Shown in pieces: positions 21,201 to 31,605 of a stretch of 64,000 bases of DNA (within the stretch, counting starts at the first letter, position 1; each line of letters begins with the position of its first letter). The notes under the pieces are model-generated. The model ran no database searches. It was not told where the DNA came from and worked only from the letters and a program-made list of their open reading frames with translations. A program made the translations under genes and the position numbers. Source of the DNA: Nectonema munidae (lineage: Eukaryota > Nematomorpha > Nectonematoida > Nectonematidae). The stretch spans positions 523,501-587,500 of the forward strand of contig JAUIRK010000875.1 in NCBI GenBank assembly GCA_030549495.1. The letters are read 5' to 3'.

Positions 21201-22743
21201 TCATATAAAACAATTCAAGAAGATAAACAGATGTTTAGCAAAATTTATATACCTATAGTATACGGTTCTTTATGAGCCACTAGCTCCCAAAAGTCTTAAA
21301 ATGGCTAATCATATTTTAAATAACTAATACCCTATTTAAAAATATTGTAATATTTTAAATTCTACTTTACCATGTATGGCGAGTTGTATTTATAGTTAAT
21401 TTTTAAATTAATAAAAAATTTTGACTGTTTTTTCTACATTTTGTCATTGTATGCCTTTTCATTTATTTAAAAAAGATAACTGTAAAATTTCAAATTTAGC
21501 AAACCCTATTCTACCTTCTATACTAAAAAGATTTTTGTAAAAATAGAAATTATTCTTTTTTAGAAGATGCCAGTATAAAATATAAGTGAGTAGTATTCGT
21601 TTCATCGCTTTTATTTGCCTAAGAAAACGTAAATCCATGTGCGTTACTTATTCCATTTATATATTTTTTAGTTTTCGGTATCGTATCCAAGATAACAATA
21701 TTCTTCCATAAATAAACAGAATGTAGGGATGTGAAGATCATTGATCAACCATGGAATCACCTTATCAAGACCAAGCGTTTCAACCACTAGCGATCTGCCC
21801 ACGATGTCTATTTAATAGATTTAATAATAAAAAAATTATTATTTGTAAGTTGCATAATACCTTAAACAGTATTTTCAATTAAGCAAATTATACAATTTGA
21901 CATCTATCTGTTATGTTTTCTAATTCCTTACATTTTAATTAAATATATTATTACTTATATTCTTTCATTTTTTCGCGTTTGAAAATATAAATTGTCTCTT
22001 TTAGTTACCTCTTCAACCTGCGTGACAAAGGCGGAAGCGTTATCATCCGATAAATCTCAAACTGAAGAAGACGTTAGTTTAAGTAAAGATTTTACTTTTA
22101 AAGTAATATTCCTATTTTATCCTTGTAAATTTTAGATCCTCCATCATCGTGCACTGATGATCTCATAACGGCTACGGATGATGCTATGGAAATGTCCACA
22201 CCTAATTCTACGCTAGAAATATCTACGATAAGTAATACAGAAGAAATATCAACAACAAATCATGTAATTGAATTGTCCATAGAAAGTAATACTATGGAAT
22301 TATCTGTAGAAAATAATACAATTGAAATGTCTATGGAAAATAACACAGTCGAAGTGTCCACGGAAACTAATATAGTAGAAATGTCTTCAATTAATGATGA
22401 TTTGCTTGATGAAAAACGTGATGATAAAGAAAATAGAAGTCTAGATATGCCTACTATTGATGTTGCTGATGGTGAGAATACAAAAGGTGAACCTAGCAAC
22501 TCAGAAATAATTGAAGATGCAGAGAGTTCTGTTCATGAAGATATTGATGTTTGTATAGAAAAGGAAATAGATACTACAGTGTCTTCCTTTCCTAATGAGA
22601 TATCTTCGGTTGAAAAAGAAGAAAATGAAACTTTAAATTTGGTGACAACGAGCACTGAATGTTTTACTACTAAAGAAAATGAAACTTATACCAATCCTGA
22701 AAAAAATTCGAATGAAGTGTCAAGAGAATTCATAAACGAATGA
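10916..22743 (+). CDS. SMARCE1: SMARCE1/BAF57 (Drosophila BAP111), HMG-box SWI/SNF subunit, nine exons, 5' incomplete
   Basis: The product binds DNA as part of the nuclear BAF chromatin-remodelling complex. Exons: 10916-10987, 11945-12079, 13876-13951, 15573-15744, 15958-16069, 17342-17443, 20820-21093, 22005-22082 and 22136-22743. Each has AG before and GT after, and all phases agree, giving 542 codons to the TGA at 22741. Exons 1-3 form the HMG box (KPLKPFLRFSRK, IIGQHWHDL, YENEKIKYD, then AYRSSSAYLSY). Exon 4 has EDIDDPVFTSKQASAAR and exon 5 YYQNHKLMRSI. Exons 6 and 7 form the coiled coil (LKEDLEQEEKDHK, IESTTDKFQENYKKL). The tail is acidic and S/T/E-rich with near-repeats of (T/V)EMS. Human SMARCE1 has 411 residues, so this tail is longer. 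The upstream start exon was not found. Introns hold MITEs, a CA repeat and a hAT element. Confidence 0.88.
11193..11450 (-). repeat. tRNA-derived SINE, family B, copy split by a MITE
   Basis: The parts at 11193-11266 (ACTTTCAGCCGTAAGA, AAGATGGTTA) and 11408-11450 (CAACCATTGAGGCTCA) match the two ends of the family B SINE at 44781-44965 in reverse orientation. The MITE at 11267-11407 separates them and has replaced or displaced the centre, so the SINE is older than the MITE insertion. Confidence 0.55.
11267..11407. mobile_element. MITE with inverted ends, TTAA type, copy 2
   Basis: The arms at about 11267-11286 and 11386-11407 share CTTTCGTGACCAG in inverted orientation. The interior matches the MITE at 8126-8265 reversed, including ATCATATATGATACA. 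It lies within an intron of SMARCE1 and inside a SINE. Confidence 0.65.
11533..11624. mobile_element. Small MITE flanked by TTAA
   Basis: TTAA at 11533-11536 and 11621-11624 flanks an 84-bp palindromic unit. The unit begins CCCTTGA, ends TCAAAGGG and has an inner inverted pair, AATCGTCTGCTTTA and TAAAGCAGACGATT. A TTAA target site and CCCTT ends are hallmarks of piggyBac-type non-autonomous elements. It is intronic in SMARCE1. Confidence 0.65.
12160..12544. mobile_element. Mariner-like MITE with ~41-bp inverted ends and TA target site
   Basis: TTGGATAACTCTC at 12160 and its complement GAGAGTTATCCAA ending at 12544 are flanked by TA on both sides. The homology extends inward through ACCAAT and AGTTGATGCTTCTTGA with a few mismatches. 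It lies inside the SMARCE1 intron between the exons at 11945 and 13876 and has no coding capacity. Confidence 0.7.
12546..13875. other. SMARCE1 intron sequence without other recognised features
   Basis: A 66-codon frame at 13239-13439 has no recognisable motif and no family resemblance to SMARCE1. The exon at 13876 is preceded by a good pyrimidine tract and TTTAG. Confidence 0.4.
14774..15040 (-). CDS. Hypothetical 88-residue protein, antisense within a SMARCE1 intron
   Basis: The frame begins at an ATG at 15040 and is preceded by TATAAAA about 10-20 bases upstream on the same strand. It encodes a cysteine-containing N-terminus (MAEQCVCTKPIRF) and a more ordered C-terminal half (LSFEEWKRKIAIKYHV, then LHIRYYKDMSIKVRDKW). 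The second half faintly recalls a PB1-like beta-grasp pattern, but this is only an impression. No partner domain is visible. It could be a small gene, the end of a decayed transposon protein, or chance. Confidence 0.25.
   Translation of the reverse strand: MAEQCVCTKPIRFTDKCNQEVQKKTVTNINLYHIYSHFNYFEEKDCYNLSFEEWKRKIAIKYHVNLDYLHIRYYKDMSIKVRDKWLLF
15158..15289 (+). repeat. (CA)n microsatellite with CG-containing end
   Basis: About 40 uninterrupted CA units are followed by interspersed CGCA units (ACGCACGCACGC, CGCGCGCGCACG). It sits in the SMARCE1 intron upstream of the exon at 15573. The dipeptide reading frames across it on both strands are artefacts. Confidence 0.95.
16070..17341. other. SMARCE1 intron, AT-rich
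   Basis: The only notable patch is at about 17085-17165 (CATCATCATCATCC, then GTTCCCAAAGAGTCGGGGTC). It resembles a dispersed LINE-associated sequence seen in many animal genomes, but the family is uncertain. Nothing else is supported. Confidence 0.35.
17815..17972 (-). repeat. tRNA-derived SINE, family A, copy 3, nested in the hAT element
   Basis: Read on the minus strand, a tRNA-like head (GCGTGAGTAGGTTGGGTAG, then B box GGGTTCGAATCCC) is followed by the family A body ACTTTCTCATAGTTCGATAC and CCTTCTCGATGAAAACACC. The tail is rich in ACCTTTA. The head is closest of the three to a real tRNA. Position inside the hAT 5' end shows that the SINE landed after, or was carried by, the transposon. 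Confidence 0.8.
18370..20218 (+). pseudogene. hAT transposase, BED finger type, broken
   Basis: The start at 18370 (MDKFLKRKGDG) leads into a BED finger with CVVCGQTLSNESMVPSKMKRYL. A second piece (18714-19118) carries the catalytic-region block LFALQIDESTDISNHAQ with the first DDE aspartate. A third piece (19201-19848) has the RWLSKGKVLSRV segment, and the last (19790-20218) the C-terminal dimerisation block STSYLCELGFSYLNNIKNK. At least three frame breaks separate these pieces: near 18678 (in-frame stop), 19118-19200 and 19800-19850. The enzyme is inactive here. The family corresponds to the ZBED5/SCAND3 group of domesticated and live hAT transposases. Confidence 0.88.
20345..20819. other. 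Remaining part of the SMARCE1 intron
   Basis: AT-rich, no feature recognised apart from the acceptor TTATTTAG before the exon at 20820. Confidence 0.4.
21094..22004. other. SMARCE1 intron between exons ending 21093 and starting 22005
   Basis: A possible 22-nt exon at 21564-21585 has a good acceptor and a GTGAG donor, but including it breaks the reading frame. Otherwise it is AT-rich without features. Confidence 0.4.
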
Positions 22744-22824
22744 ATAAGTTTTATATTATTGTGTTTTATCAGTGTTTGTAATTTATTTCTATTGTTTATT
22801 TTGTGTATATTTCTATCTATAGAG

Positions 22825-22830
22825 AATAAA
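22825..22830 (+). promoter_or_regulatory. AATAAA polyadenylation signal of SMARCE1
   Basis: AATAAA occurs 82 bases after the SMARCE1 stop, in a short T-rich 3' untranslated region. Confidence 0.65.
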
Positions 22831-23852
22831 TATTTTCAGACTATGTATATAAATTATTTTCATTGTGTGCATATATTGTAAAATTACCCCCATCAGGGAA
22901 ACAGGCCCATAAGAAAATGGAATAATAAATTTCAAGATAGAAGTATTAATTTTCAATGGACAGTAAAATTGGTAACATTAAAGGCTATATGAATCATTTA
23001 ACATAAAATTATAGGTTAGGGTATAGCATATCTTTTTGTTACGAATGTGTCTGAAGAGGTATTTGTGACCATCGTTTTAAAAAATGAACGCGAAACATAA
23101 GGAGAGATAAAGTCTTTTTTAAACATGCGATGATTAGTGATTACTGTCTCCTCTATGTCACGATCGAAAAGTTTGGAAAATTTCCATTAGTTATTTTTAA
23201 AAGTTCAGAGTCTCAAATTCCATCCAAAAAGAAATTTTATTTTTCTTTCAAATTAGTTCAGTATATATTTATCAGAAATATTTGCAAGGTTGTAATAAGT
23301 AGGATTAAAATGTAGACACGTTACCCTAAATTATATGTATTTTATATGATTAATTAAGGGCATGAATTAACAAATTGAATCAAACCTAAAGATTTAAATT
23401 TTAACATAAGTTTTAACCAGTCAAGCTAAAACGTTGATTGACGATTTTTTTACAATGGCTATTTTTGCTATTTTTACTCGGTCTATTTTAAAAGTCCCTC
23501 AAAATTTATTTGCTATATAAGAAAGGGAAGCTTTTGAATAAAATAATTATATTCTTTTATTAGCTTAAAATGTTTGTTAATCAATTTAACATAGTTTTAA
23601 TTTGAAAATAACTTTTGAAGTTTATAGTTCTTTATAAAATGGATAAAAGTGCCACTAATGGCTGAATATTTTCTCTTTTAAAAAGTTCACCTTTGAATTT
23701 TGCTCTGATTTTAATCTAAAAATTTTTATAAGAGAAATTATTTGCATAATTTCCCTCATTCTTGTTGCAACCGATACAATGTTTTGAGTATACATGAGTT
23801 TTACATTATGAATACCGGAAATTGACCACTGAGCGAACAAGCGTCTTTTTAT
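22831..23852. other. AT-rich intergenic DNA
   Basis: Short open frames (23130-23315 and 23655-23840) have no recognisable motif. Nothing else is seen. Confidence 0.35.
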
Positions 23853-25140
23853 TGGGGGCGTAAAGAGCCCCTCCCTATTTTTCTCAGATATTAATAAGTT
23901 TTTATAAATATTTTTAATGTTACATATATATTTTAACCATGCTGAATTCAGTGGTGATATTCATTTTTTATGAAAATCAATGAAGCCTGTCAAAAAATTG
24001 ATTTATATGTGACAGCTCGTCTCAAAAAGAAACTTTATCAAAATAATAAAGTTTTTTACACATATATACCCATTTTCAAGTGTGCTGAATTCACTGGCGA
24101 TATTCATTTTTTATGAAAATAACCAAACCTGTCAAAAAATTGATTTATATGTGGCAGCTCATCTCAAAAAAAACTTTTTATCTAAATAATTTTATAAAGT
24201 TTTTTAGACATATATACCCATTTTCAATCATGCTAAATTCAGTGGTGATACTTATTTTTAAGAAAATCAATCAAACCTGTCAAAAAATTAATTTATATGT
24301 GAGAGCTCATCTCAAAAAGAAACTTTTTATCTAAATAATTATATAAAGTTTTTACACATAAATACTCATTTTCAAGTACGCTGTGTTTACTGGTGATATA
24401 TCTTTTTTTATGAAAATCAGTAAAACCTGATAAAAAATAATTTAAATATGACAACCAATGTCAAAATTAAAATTTTTATTCTTAAAAAGTTTTTTATACA
24501 TATATTAATATAATAAATTTTACTTGTAGTATTTCTCTGTTAATTATTTTCTTAATTTATTTAATAAACCAACTTTAGTTGTTTAATTCACTCAAAATAT
24601 TTCATTTATCAGTAAATTATGTATCTCTATAGGACCTCTATATTTTTGGCTACAAATTCGTTATCGTTTAGTAGTCCTTACGTCATAGCTTCTATACTTT
24701 ACAGTACGTAATTTTGCTATTCATTCTATGATGATCCTTTCTCGGTAGCACTTTTTTCATTAGAAATTTATTTTCTTTCATGTGTGTTTGGAAAATTTTT
24801 TTAAGGATTTTTAACAGATTTCTTCTCTCAAAGCATTGTGATCAAAGAATTTTCTTGATGATCTTAGACTTTTTTTTATCAGTATCGTGTGTTTTATTAT
24901 CAGGTAATTATTAGGCCTGAATATTTGTCAATCAATCTCAGTTCAAAGGTTTTTTTCTGATAAATCTATTCATGATGTTCATTGTTAAATTACAAAAGGT
25001 TTTCAACCTTCTTCATCTAAAAAATTCTCTCTTTCACGCAAAAGGAAAAAGATGGACAAATTCAATTTAAATTAAAAAAATATCTTGGTAGTGACTAAAT
25101 TCTCATATATTGGCATCTGTGCCATTTTTGATAACTCTGA
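23853..25140 (+). repeat. Unclassified ~1.3-kb dispersed repeat (family C), copy 1, with four tandem ~146-bp units
   Basis: The left end has AAAGAGCCCCTCCCTATTTT. Then come four head-to-tail units anchored by GCTGAATTCAGTGGTGAT at 23941, 24084, 24232 and 24380 (spacings 143, 148, 148). A unique right half follows (GGCTACAAATTCGTTATCG, then GCAAAAGGAAAAAGATGGAC). The same order recurs at 36725-40010 and, more decayed, at 59750-60760. There are no open frames and no obvious terminal inverted repeats, so it is probably a non-autonomous mobile element of unknown class. Confidence 0.8.
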
Positions 25141-25740
25141 CCTATTCTAAATTTTCAGATTTCCTACCCATCTAATTTAAATGATAATTGTAATCCTAGA
25201 TGATAAGCTATAGATTTAAGGATTTTTATTTGTAAAGAGGAACTTCTTTTTCACGGTCAAAAGCTTTTTTGAAACAGCGAATATTAGTTCATTAGAACAT
25301 GGTAGATCTTCCTTTTAGTCAAGATACATAATTTTAATGATCTATTTTCAATTAGTTTTCAGAGTGCTTCCTTCTCTCATACTAATCTTCAAAAGATTTT
25401 AAAACACGTTTTGTTTTTTTAAATAAATTTTTCATACTCAAGATGATTGAAGAAAGTATTATAAGCCAAAATATACAAAAAAAGTATATTTTTACTATAT
25501 AACTAATATATAACGAATTATTGAAAAAATTTTATAGAACTGATTTTCTGGCATGCATAACTAATCCAATATCCACTTCCAGATTTTAACCGTATTAGCA
25601 CTTGCTTCGTTCAGTTCACTCATATTACCACAGGTATAAAAGCAGGAACCTCATTCAAAACAGGCTCATTATATCTTCTATTATCATAATTTTTCAATGA
25701 TATAATTACTACCTTAAATTCAGAAATATTTCTATAATTT
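25141..25740. other. AT-rich intergenic DNA
   Basis: No coding frame or repeat structure recognised. Confidence 0.35.
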
Positions 25741-26717
25741 TTACCTAAATTTTTGAAAACAATTATTTTCTTCTAAATACAAAGAAATTTTAATAATAAG
25801 TTTGGAAATACGATCTTTGAACCTAAAATCAATTTTAGATTCAAAGGAATTATCAGAAAAATAAATTTGAAGAAACTTGAGTATATTGGAAGAAGAAGGT
25901 AATAGACCACCTATGAAATGACCTAACATGCCAAAATTATTTCTGACATCATAATTTTTATTATTTTTATACCTACTGAAACAAAAAAAAACATGTTATT
26001 ATAGGCGATTATATTACTTGAAAAATGCTTACTCTCTGGGAATTGACCTTTAACTAATTTAATTAAACCGCATTAATAAAAACCTTACTTTTGAGGTAAA
26101 AAAAATTTACTTTCATTATTAAACAAAAATCTATTTCAAAAATTGCACCAATAACTCAATTTTCCTAAATGTAGACATTCTAAACTATCATTAAATAAAT
26201 TTAAAATGGGCCTAACTGTAGCTTCAGAGGAAAGTTGAGGAACACATTCAGCAGATGTAAACGAAGTTGTAGGAAGAGATTCTTTCAATGATCGACTCCT
26301 CCGCCATTTCCACCGTTTAATCAAATGGTCTATCTGATTTCTTTTTTGGAGTTGATTTTCTTTTGTGATTTGTTTTTTATTCAATCGGAGTTGGAATAAA
26401 CTTACTTGTCTTACTTGCTTTGCTTCACCTTTAATTCTTCTTGTTTGGTTTAAAAAGATTTGGGATATTCTTTTTTCTGGTTCTGCTGCATTTCTTTTTA
26501 TTTGATTTGTACGGAGTTGAGATAGCCGTGCTTGTTTTTCTTGTTGTGTTTCTTCTTCAAATTTTTCTATTTGATTTGAACAGAGTTGAGATAGTCTTGC
26601 TTTTTTGTCTTCTTCTTTTTCTGAGTCAATCATCTTCCTTTGTCTGCATCGTGCCTCAGATACACTTTTTTTTTTGGCGGTTTCAGAGCACGCAGCCTCC
26701 ATCGCCATACTTCTCAT
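25741..26717 (-). pseudogene. Helitron replicase N-terminal fragment, broken
   Basis: On the minus strand from 26717 the frame encodes MRSMAMEAACSE and a basic region with repeats of the type ARLSQLRTNQ at ~30-residue spacing. It ends with LECLHLGKLSYWCNF. This order, charged repeats followed by a HLG..(x)C..C motif, is characteristic of the region before the Rep domain in animal Helitrons. A TGA at about 26136 replaces the expected second cysteine. A later piece at 25929-25741 (FGMLGHFIGG, then LQIYFSDNSFESKI) resembles the following conserved segment. Rep HUH and helicase domains are absent. A Helitron helicase fragment also occurs at 58880-59180. Confidence 0.55.
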
Positions 26718-26751
26718 TTCTCTTTTTATTTTTTATTTGGTTGGTTGGATA

Positions 26752-26885
26752 TTAAAGCTCTTTCTACTGTAAGGTTATATGCTTGAGATGGTTAATTACA
26801 GAGTCTTGAGGCTTTGGGGTTGAACCTCTGGACTTCATCTGTTAAGATGAGAGGTTGACCCTAAATATCATTAAGACTCAGATTT
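26752..26885 (-). repeat. tRNA-derived SINE, family B, copy 2
   Basis: Read on the minus strand, a tRNA-like head with TTAGGGTCAACCTCTCA and B box GAGGTTCAACCCC is followed by TTAACCATCTCAAGCATA and a 3' region ending AAAGAGCTTTAATA. It aligns over its length with 44781-44965. Confidence 0.65.
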
Positions 26886-28155
26886 TTTATTTGTTAAATG
26901 AGAATAAATTTAAATATTATATATACAAACAAAGACTTAGAATAGCTATATAGAATAAAATTTAAATTTTATTAAAAGTAGTAGAATTCAAATTTTTTAT
27001 CACCCGGTTCTGTTACAATAAAGTCAAATTTGTCAGTAAATAATTGATCAATTTTGATTATTTCCAAATATATATTTTTAAATCTTATATCTTTATAATT
27101 CTCCTCTTATAATTTTAAATAACTAAATCTTAGCAATCTAATGAAAAAATTTTTTTTCATTCTTTATCAAAAAATTTGAATCCCACTACTGCATATATAT
27201 AGATTATAGAGATGTTTTTCAGGGTACCACTTTATTAAAACACTTACAGCAGTAAGTGCTCCAACCAATTATTAAATAATTTTTATTTATTTATTTTTAC
27301 TGTCGCATAGATATACTAATAGAAATTCCACACAACCAAAATGAAAGAATCTTTTTTTCAGAAAATCGTCTGCAAAAAATTATTTTTTTTTCTTAAAATT
27401 CAGTAAACTTTTTCAATTTGGGATATCAAATTTAATATTTTATAAAATAATATCTTTTTCTTCTTGTTCCTTGTCTTGTCTCCATTTTTACTAGTATAAG
27501 TTTTTTAATTTGATTTTTTTTTAGTTTGTCGAGTAAATATTTATGAAAATAGGGAATTGCCGATTTATGGAATATAGCTAATTCTAAAGCTTATATTTTG
27601 ATTTCATTATTTATAATTCGTTCACTATATATTTGCATAATAAGACTGGACTTTTAAGGTTTTATTTTGAAATTTAAGTGTAGAAAACCACATTTTACTG
27701 TATCATTATTTACCAACACTTCTAAATAATAAATTAATTTTGGTTGAAGTTCTATGACTTTATTTAATTTTTGAAACTGTAAATATTTTGTAAAGGTTTT
27801 TGTTTGAAAAAAGTACAAAAATTTTTTCATTGGAACGTAATATCTTCATGAATTAGTAATAAAAATTGTTCCACAGAAGTTGGAAACGAAGTCTAAAACT
27901 AAATTCTATATATGTTCTTTGGACTAATCAAAGTTCTTAAATTCTAAATATTTGTAATATTTTCTTATAAAGTATGTTTCAAATTGAACAAAGTTAATCA
28001 TAAAAAAATTATTCAAAAGTAAAAACTTTATAATCTTTAAAAATTTTATTAATTTTTGCTTTTTTATAACTTAAATTGCATAATCTATTATAATATTATC
28101 TTCTTTAAAATATAAAAAATTATTTACAATATTAGAATATCACAAATATTAACTG
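26886..28155. other. AT-rich intergenic DNA
   Basis: About 1.27 kb with no open frame above background, no terminal repeats and no RNA gene that I can recognise. Confidence 0.4.
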
Positions 28156-28858
28156 GACAGGGCAGGGTTTCTTAAACTATGGGTAATTACCCCCAAAGGT
28201 ATAATTAGCTAATTTCCAAGGGGTAATTTTAGTAGTGAGGAAAACTTCTTGATTTCCAAAAAAAATTTTGCATTATGAACCTCAAAACTTGGTAATTTTA
28301 TTTCAAACGTTTTTCATTACATTTTTTCCTGTTCATCATGTACCTATATTCGGGGGACAAGCTAGCACAAAATCAAATAAACGCTTTTGTTTGCCAAAAT
28401 TTTGTTAAATTTTTTAATAATTAAATATTGTATCACAAAAATTAAAAAAATATGTAATCTATAACTTTTCAAATTAAACAAATAATTAAACAAAAAATTA
28501 TAATTTTTTTGGGCATTTATTCATTTCGTAAGTTTCTTTTAAATTTTTTTTATATATTTACATATGTGAATTGGTGATTTTTTAATTACTTCTACATCAA
28601 ACATACCATATAACGCTATCTTATTTGGTGCCAAAAGATTGTTCCACCCTTTTACACCTGTAGTCTTATATTGAAACAAAATCAAAATATTATCATATTC
28701 AATAGCAGGGACCTTGTAATTTTTGAAAAAAAAATTAAGTTTTCACACGAGCAAATTAATATAAATACAAAAATGAAAATTTATTTATATTTTTTCAAAG
28801 AAAACTTATTAAACAAATTTTTTATGTTTATTTCATCACTGGCAGAAAGTTCACTTCC

Positions 28859-29155
28859 ATGTCGAAAAAGCGAACTTACAATGAAAGCTATCTTAATTTT
28901 GGCTTTACATACATAGTTAACAATGGCAAACAGGAGCCCCAGTGTGTCATTTGCCAAAAAACACTCTCAAACAAAAGTATGAAACCATCCAAAATCAAAG
29001 ATTATCTTAACAATGTTCATCCCCTTGTTGCAAAAAAAGGCCTTGAATATTTTAAATTAATGGAAAACAAGTTAAAAAAATTTAGATTAGAAGATAAAGC
29101 AAGAGGGTTTCTTTTTCAAGTCAGCGATGTGGTGATACCGTTGTGCTGTGGATGA
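28859..29155 (+). pseudogene. hAT transposase N-terminus (BED finger)
   Basis: MSKKRTYNESYLNFGFTY opens a BED finger with CVICQKTLSNKSMKPSKIKDYL and a following HPLVAKKGLEYF, the canonical ZBED pattern. The frame ends at 29153-29155 after AFCSR-like sequence has been lost. The enzyme's core domain is absent and the C-terminus follows within 100 bases, so this is an internal deletion derivative. Confidence 0.75.
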
Positions 29156-29224
29156 TCTTCCCGAAGGTATTCAAGAAGAATTTCTGAAACTCATCAATAC
29201 CACATCGGCAAAGGAAGAATTTTA

Positions 29225-29486
29225 AGAAAAAAAACATCTGAATATTATAAACTTTTGGGGCAAAATTTTACCCATTTTTCCGAAGGTTTCCAAATTTGTC
29301 TTAAAAATATTAATTCCATTCTTTTCAACATATCTTTGTGAAACTGCTTTTTCGAGTCTATTGATCATAATATCCAAGGCTAGGAATAAACTCGAGGCTG
29401 AAGCAGATATTAGATGTGCTCTGAGCAAAACAGAGCCCAGAATTGATCTACTCACCTCTAAAAAACAAATTCATAATTTTCATTAA
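29225..29486 (+). pseudogene. hAT transposase C-terminal dimerisation domain fragment
   Basis: The + strand reads IPFFSTYLCETAFSSL, then ISKARNKLEAEADIRCALS and LTSKKQIHNFH. That is the end of the hAT dimerisation domain as found in ZBED-type transposases. Together with the BED finger upstream it shows that the middle of the gene was removed. Confidence 0.75.
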
Positions 29487-29594
29487 TTTAATTTAGTAAA
29501 AAAATTTTCTTTTTCAAATGTATTTTCCTGTTTTTTTGAAATTTTTACATATAAATCTTTAACCATATTATATTCATCATCGGTCAAGTGGATG

Positions 29595-30255
29595 GTAAAG
29601 GGGTGAAAATTAAGGTATTTAAAGTGATATACATAAGCATGGGATCGAATTGAAACAAGTGCAAGAGTTCAAGTATTTAGGGTCAGTTATTGAAAAGGAA
29701 GGAGGTTGTAGTAAGGATGTACAATCGAGGTTGAATGCGAGTTGGGCAAAATGGAAAGAAGTTAAGACTGTTTTAAACGATAAAAAGCTGCCAATGAAAC
29801 TGAAGGCCAAAGTGTATTTAGCCATGGTGAGACCAGTCATGACTTACGGTTCAGAATGTTGGTGTCTGAAAAAGAAAGAAAAGAACAAGTTGGAAGTGTC
29901 TGAAATGAAAATACTGAGAATGATGTTAAATGTAACGAGATAGAATCAGGAATAAAGAAATAAGACGAAGAACAAAGTAATGACGAGTGTGATTGATGTA
30001 ATCGAAAAGAACAAAATGAGATGGTATGGACACGTCCTGAGAAGGGAAAAAGATGAGAAAATAAGGAAAGCATACGATGAGCAGGTAAAAGGAAAAAGGA
30101 AAAGAGGAAAGCAAAGAATGAGATGGGGAGATGATTTGGAAGAAAGTATGAAAAAATTTGGTTTGAAAGAAAGCGATGCTACAGAAAGCTTTGGAGAGAA
30201 CGGATCAAAGCCATCGACCCCCAATAAGGGGATAAGATAAAGAAGAAGAAAGTGA
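29595..30255 (+). pseudogene. 5'-truncated LINE, C-terminal end of reverse transcriptase ORF
   Basis: The frames read QEFKYLGSVIEKEGG, VYLAMVRPVMTYGSECW, ILRMMLNVTR, then after frame changes MRWYGHVLRRE and GKRKRGKQRMRWGDD. This is the RT thumb and C-terminal domain of the widespread LINE often annotated in animals as craniofacial development protein 2-like, RTE or related clade. The 3' tail is GGGATAAGATAAAGAAGAAG. Two or more frame changes (near 29940 and 29985) make it inactive. It was inserted into the hAT derivative at 28156-30353. Confidence 0.75.
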
Positions 30256-30353
30256 TATACATTGATTGAAATGTTTGGATAGAGAGGAGGTAATGAAATT
30301 TTTGAAGTAAGCAAAGGGGGTAATCGTCAAAAAAGTTTAAGAACCACTCCCCT

Positions 30354-31408
30354 AGGATGACCAGACGCCTGGATTTAGTCGAACAAATCCGAATTTTGTA
30401 AAAAAAAAATTTTGCCTGTATTTTATCAAAACCTAAAATATCCGGTTTTTCTTTGGTGTTTATCTTTAAATAAACTAACTTAAATTTTTTAATTTTTTTT
30501 AACTTTAATAAATTTAAAATTATTTGATCAATTTCTGTATTTTGATTAGAAATGCGGATTATCCGCAAAATTTTTTACATCCTCTTAATTTCCTTATCGT
30601 TATAATATTATGCATTTTTTTTTTAGATTTTAAAATATTTCTAAAAGGGATGGGGGAAGTAAAGAAGTGCGGTAAAACGCATTCTGGGAGTAAACTTTAA
30701 CTTAAAAAAATTTTTGCTCTGAATTTTATTGATATTTCCGGCAAAATGAAATTTGGAAGATATAAGCATTGAAAAGTTAAGTTAGTCCGGTGTTGTCCGA
30801 ATTATTTACTATTTTTTTGTTAAATCTCCTCCTTTTTTATTTAAAATTAGTCAACCTTATAAATATCTTACAATCGTTTTTTATATCATGGGTAAATTTT
30901 CCGTTATCTTTAAAGAAAAAATATCATATATGAATGTCAGTTACCAATTTATATTTGTATTATTTTTCTAGTAAATAAACAATATAATAATCACTTATTA
31001 ATATTTCAATATAAAGGTTCAGTTTTTTTTTATAAAACTTTATATCACCTATCATATATTTGTACCACATTAATAACCTCTCGAATGAAATATATTAGAA
31101 ATCGATTGACCAATGAAAATGTTTATAGAACTTCACTATAGCACCAAAAAGATTATATTTACCAAATAGTTCGGCATTGTAAAAACGACTATTTAATATT
31201 TTTTTAAAAAATTACTTTTTACATAAGAATTTTCAATCAAGGCTAGTTTTTTTCTAATAATAAATATCAGTGCAAAGATCACTCATTGTAATATGGAATC
31301 TGTAGAATAAAATATTTAATTTCGGTGGTACCTCTGTATTACTACCATTAATATTGCCCGCATATAGAACTAGCCTAATTTAATTAAATTTAGTTTTTGA
31401 GCTACACT
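30354..31408. other. AT-rich intergenic DNA
   Basis: No coding region, repeat with definable ends or RNA gene recognised. Confidence 0.35.
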
Positions 31409-31480
31409 CAGTGGCGTACCCAGGATATTTTTATAAGGGAGGTAAGGAGGGGTGGCGGGGGGGGGGGGCGATTTATTTTG
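31409..31480 (+). repeat. Solo hAT-like terminus beginning CAGTGGCGTACCCAGG
   Basis: CAGTGGCGTACCCAGG followed by a G-rich block (GGTGGCGGGGGG) is a familiar hAT 5' end. It is not part of the element starting at 31606, whose own ends and target duplication are clear. It is either a fragment or the end of a deleted relative. Confidence 0.45.
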
Positions 31481-31605
31481 AAGAAATAGCAAAAACTTTT
31501 GATTACTGTTTACCTGTTTTATATACTAAAATTTAAATACACTTCATTGAAACTAAATTTTGAAAGTGTACCATTTAACTTTTTATGCCTTTATATAAAC
31601 AAAGT

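Larger units (their letters stand above)
28156..30353 (+). mobile_element. Internally deleted hAT element with a LINE fragment inserted
   Basis: The left end has CAGGGTTTCTTAAACT followed by ATTACCCCC. The right end has, in reverse complement, GTGGTTCTTAAACT followed by ATTACCCCC. These imperfect terminal repeats are typical of the ZBED-type hAT family. Inside are only the first and last parts of the transposase, with the central part missing, and a 5'-truncated LINE tail. No clean 8-bp duplication could be matched, so the limits are approximate. Confidence 0.65.

Noticed and set aside
21564-21585. Possible 22-nt SMARCE1 exon with good acceptor and GTGAG donor
   Set aside because: Including it shifts the frame of the exon at 22005, which then hits a stop; skipping it keeps the frame. 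It could still be an alternative exon.
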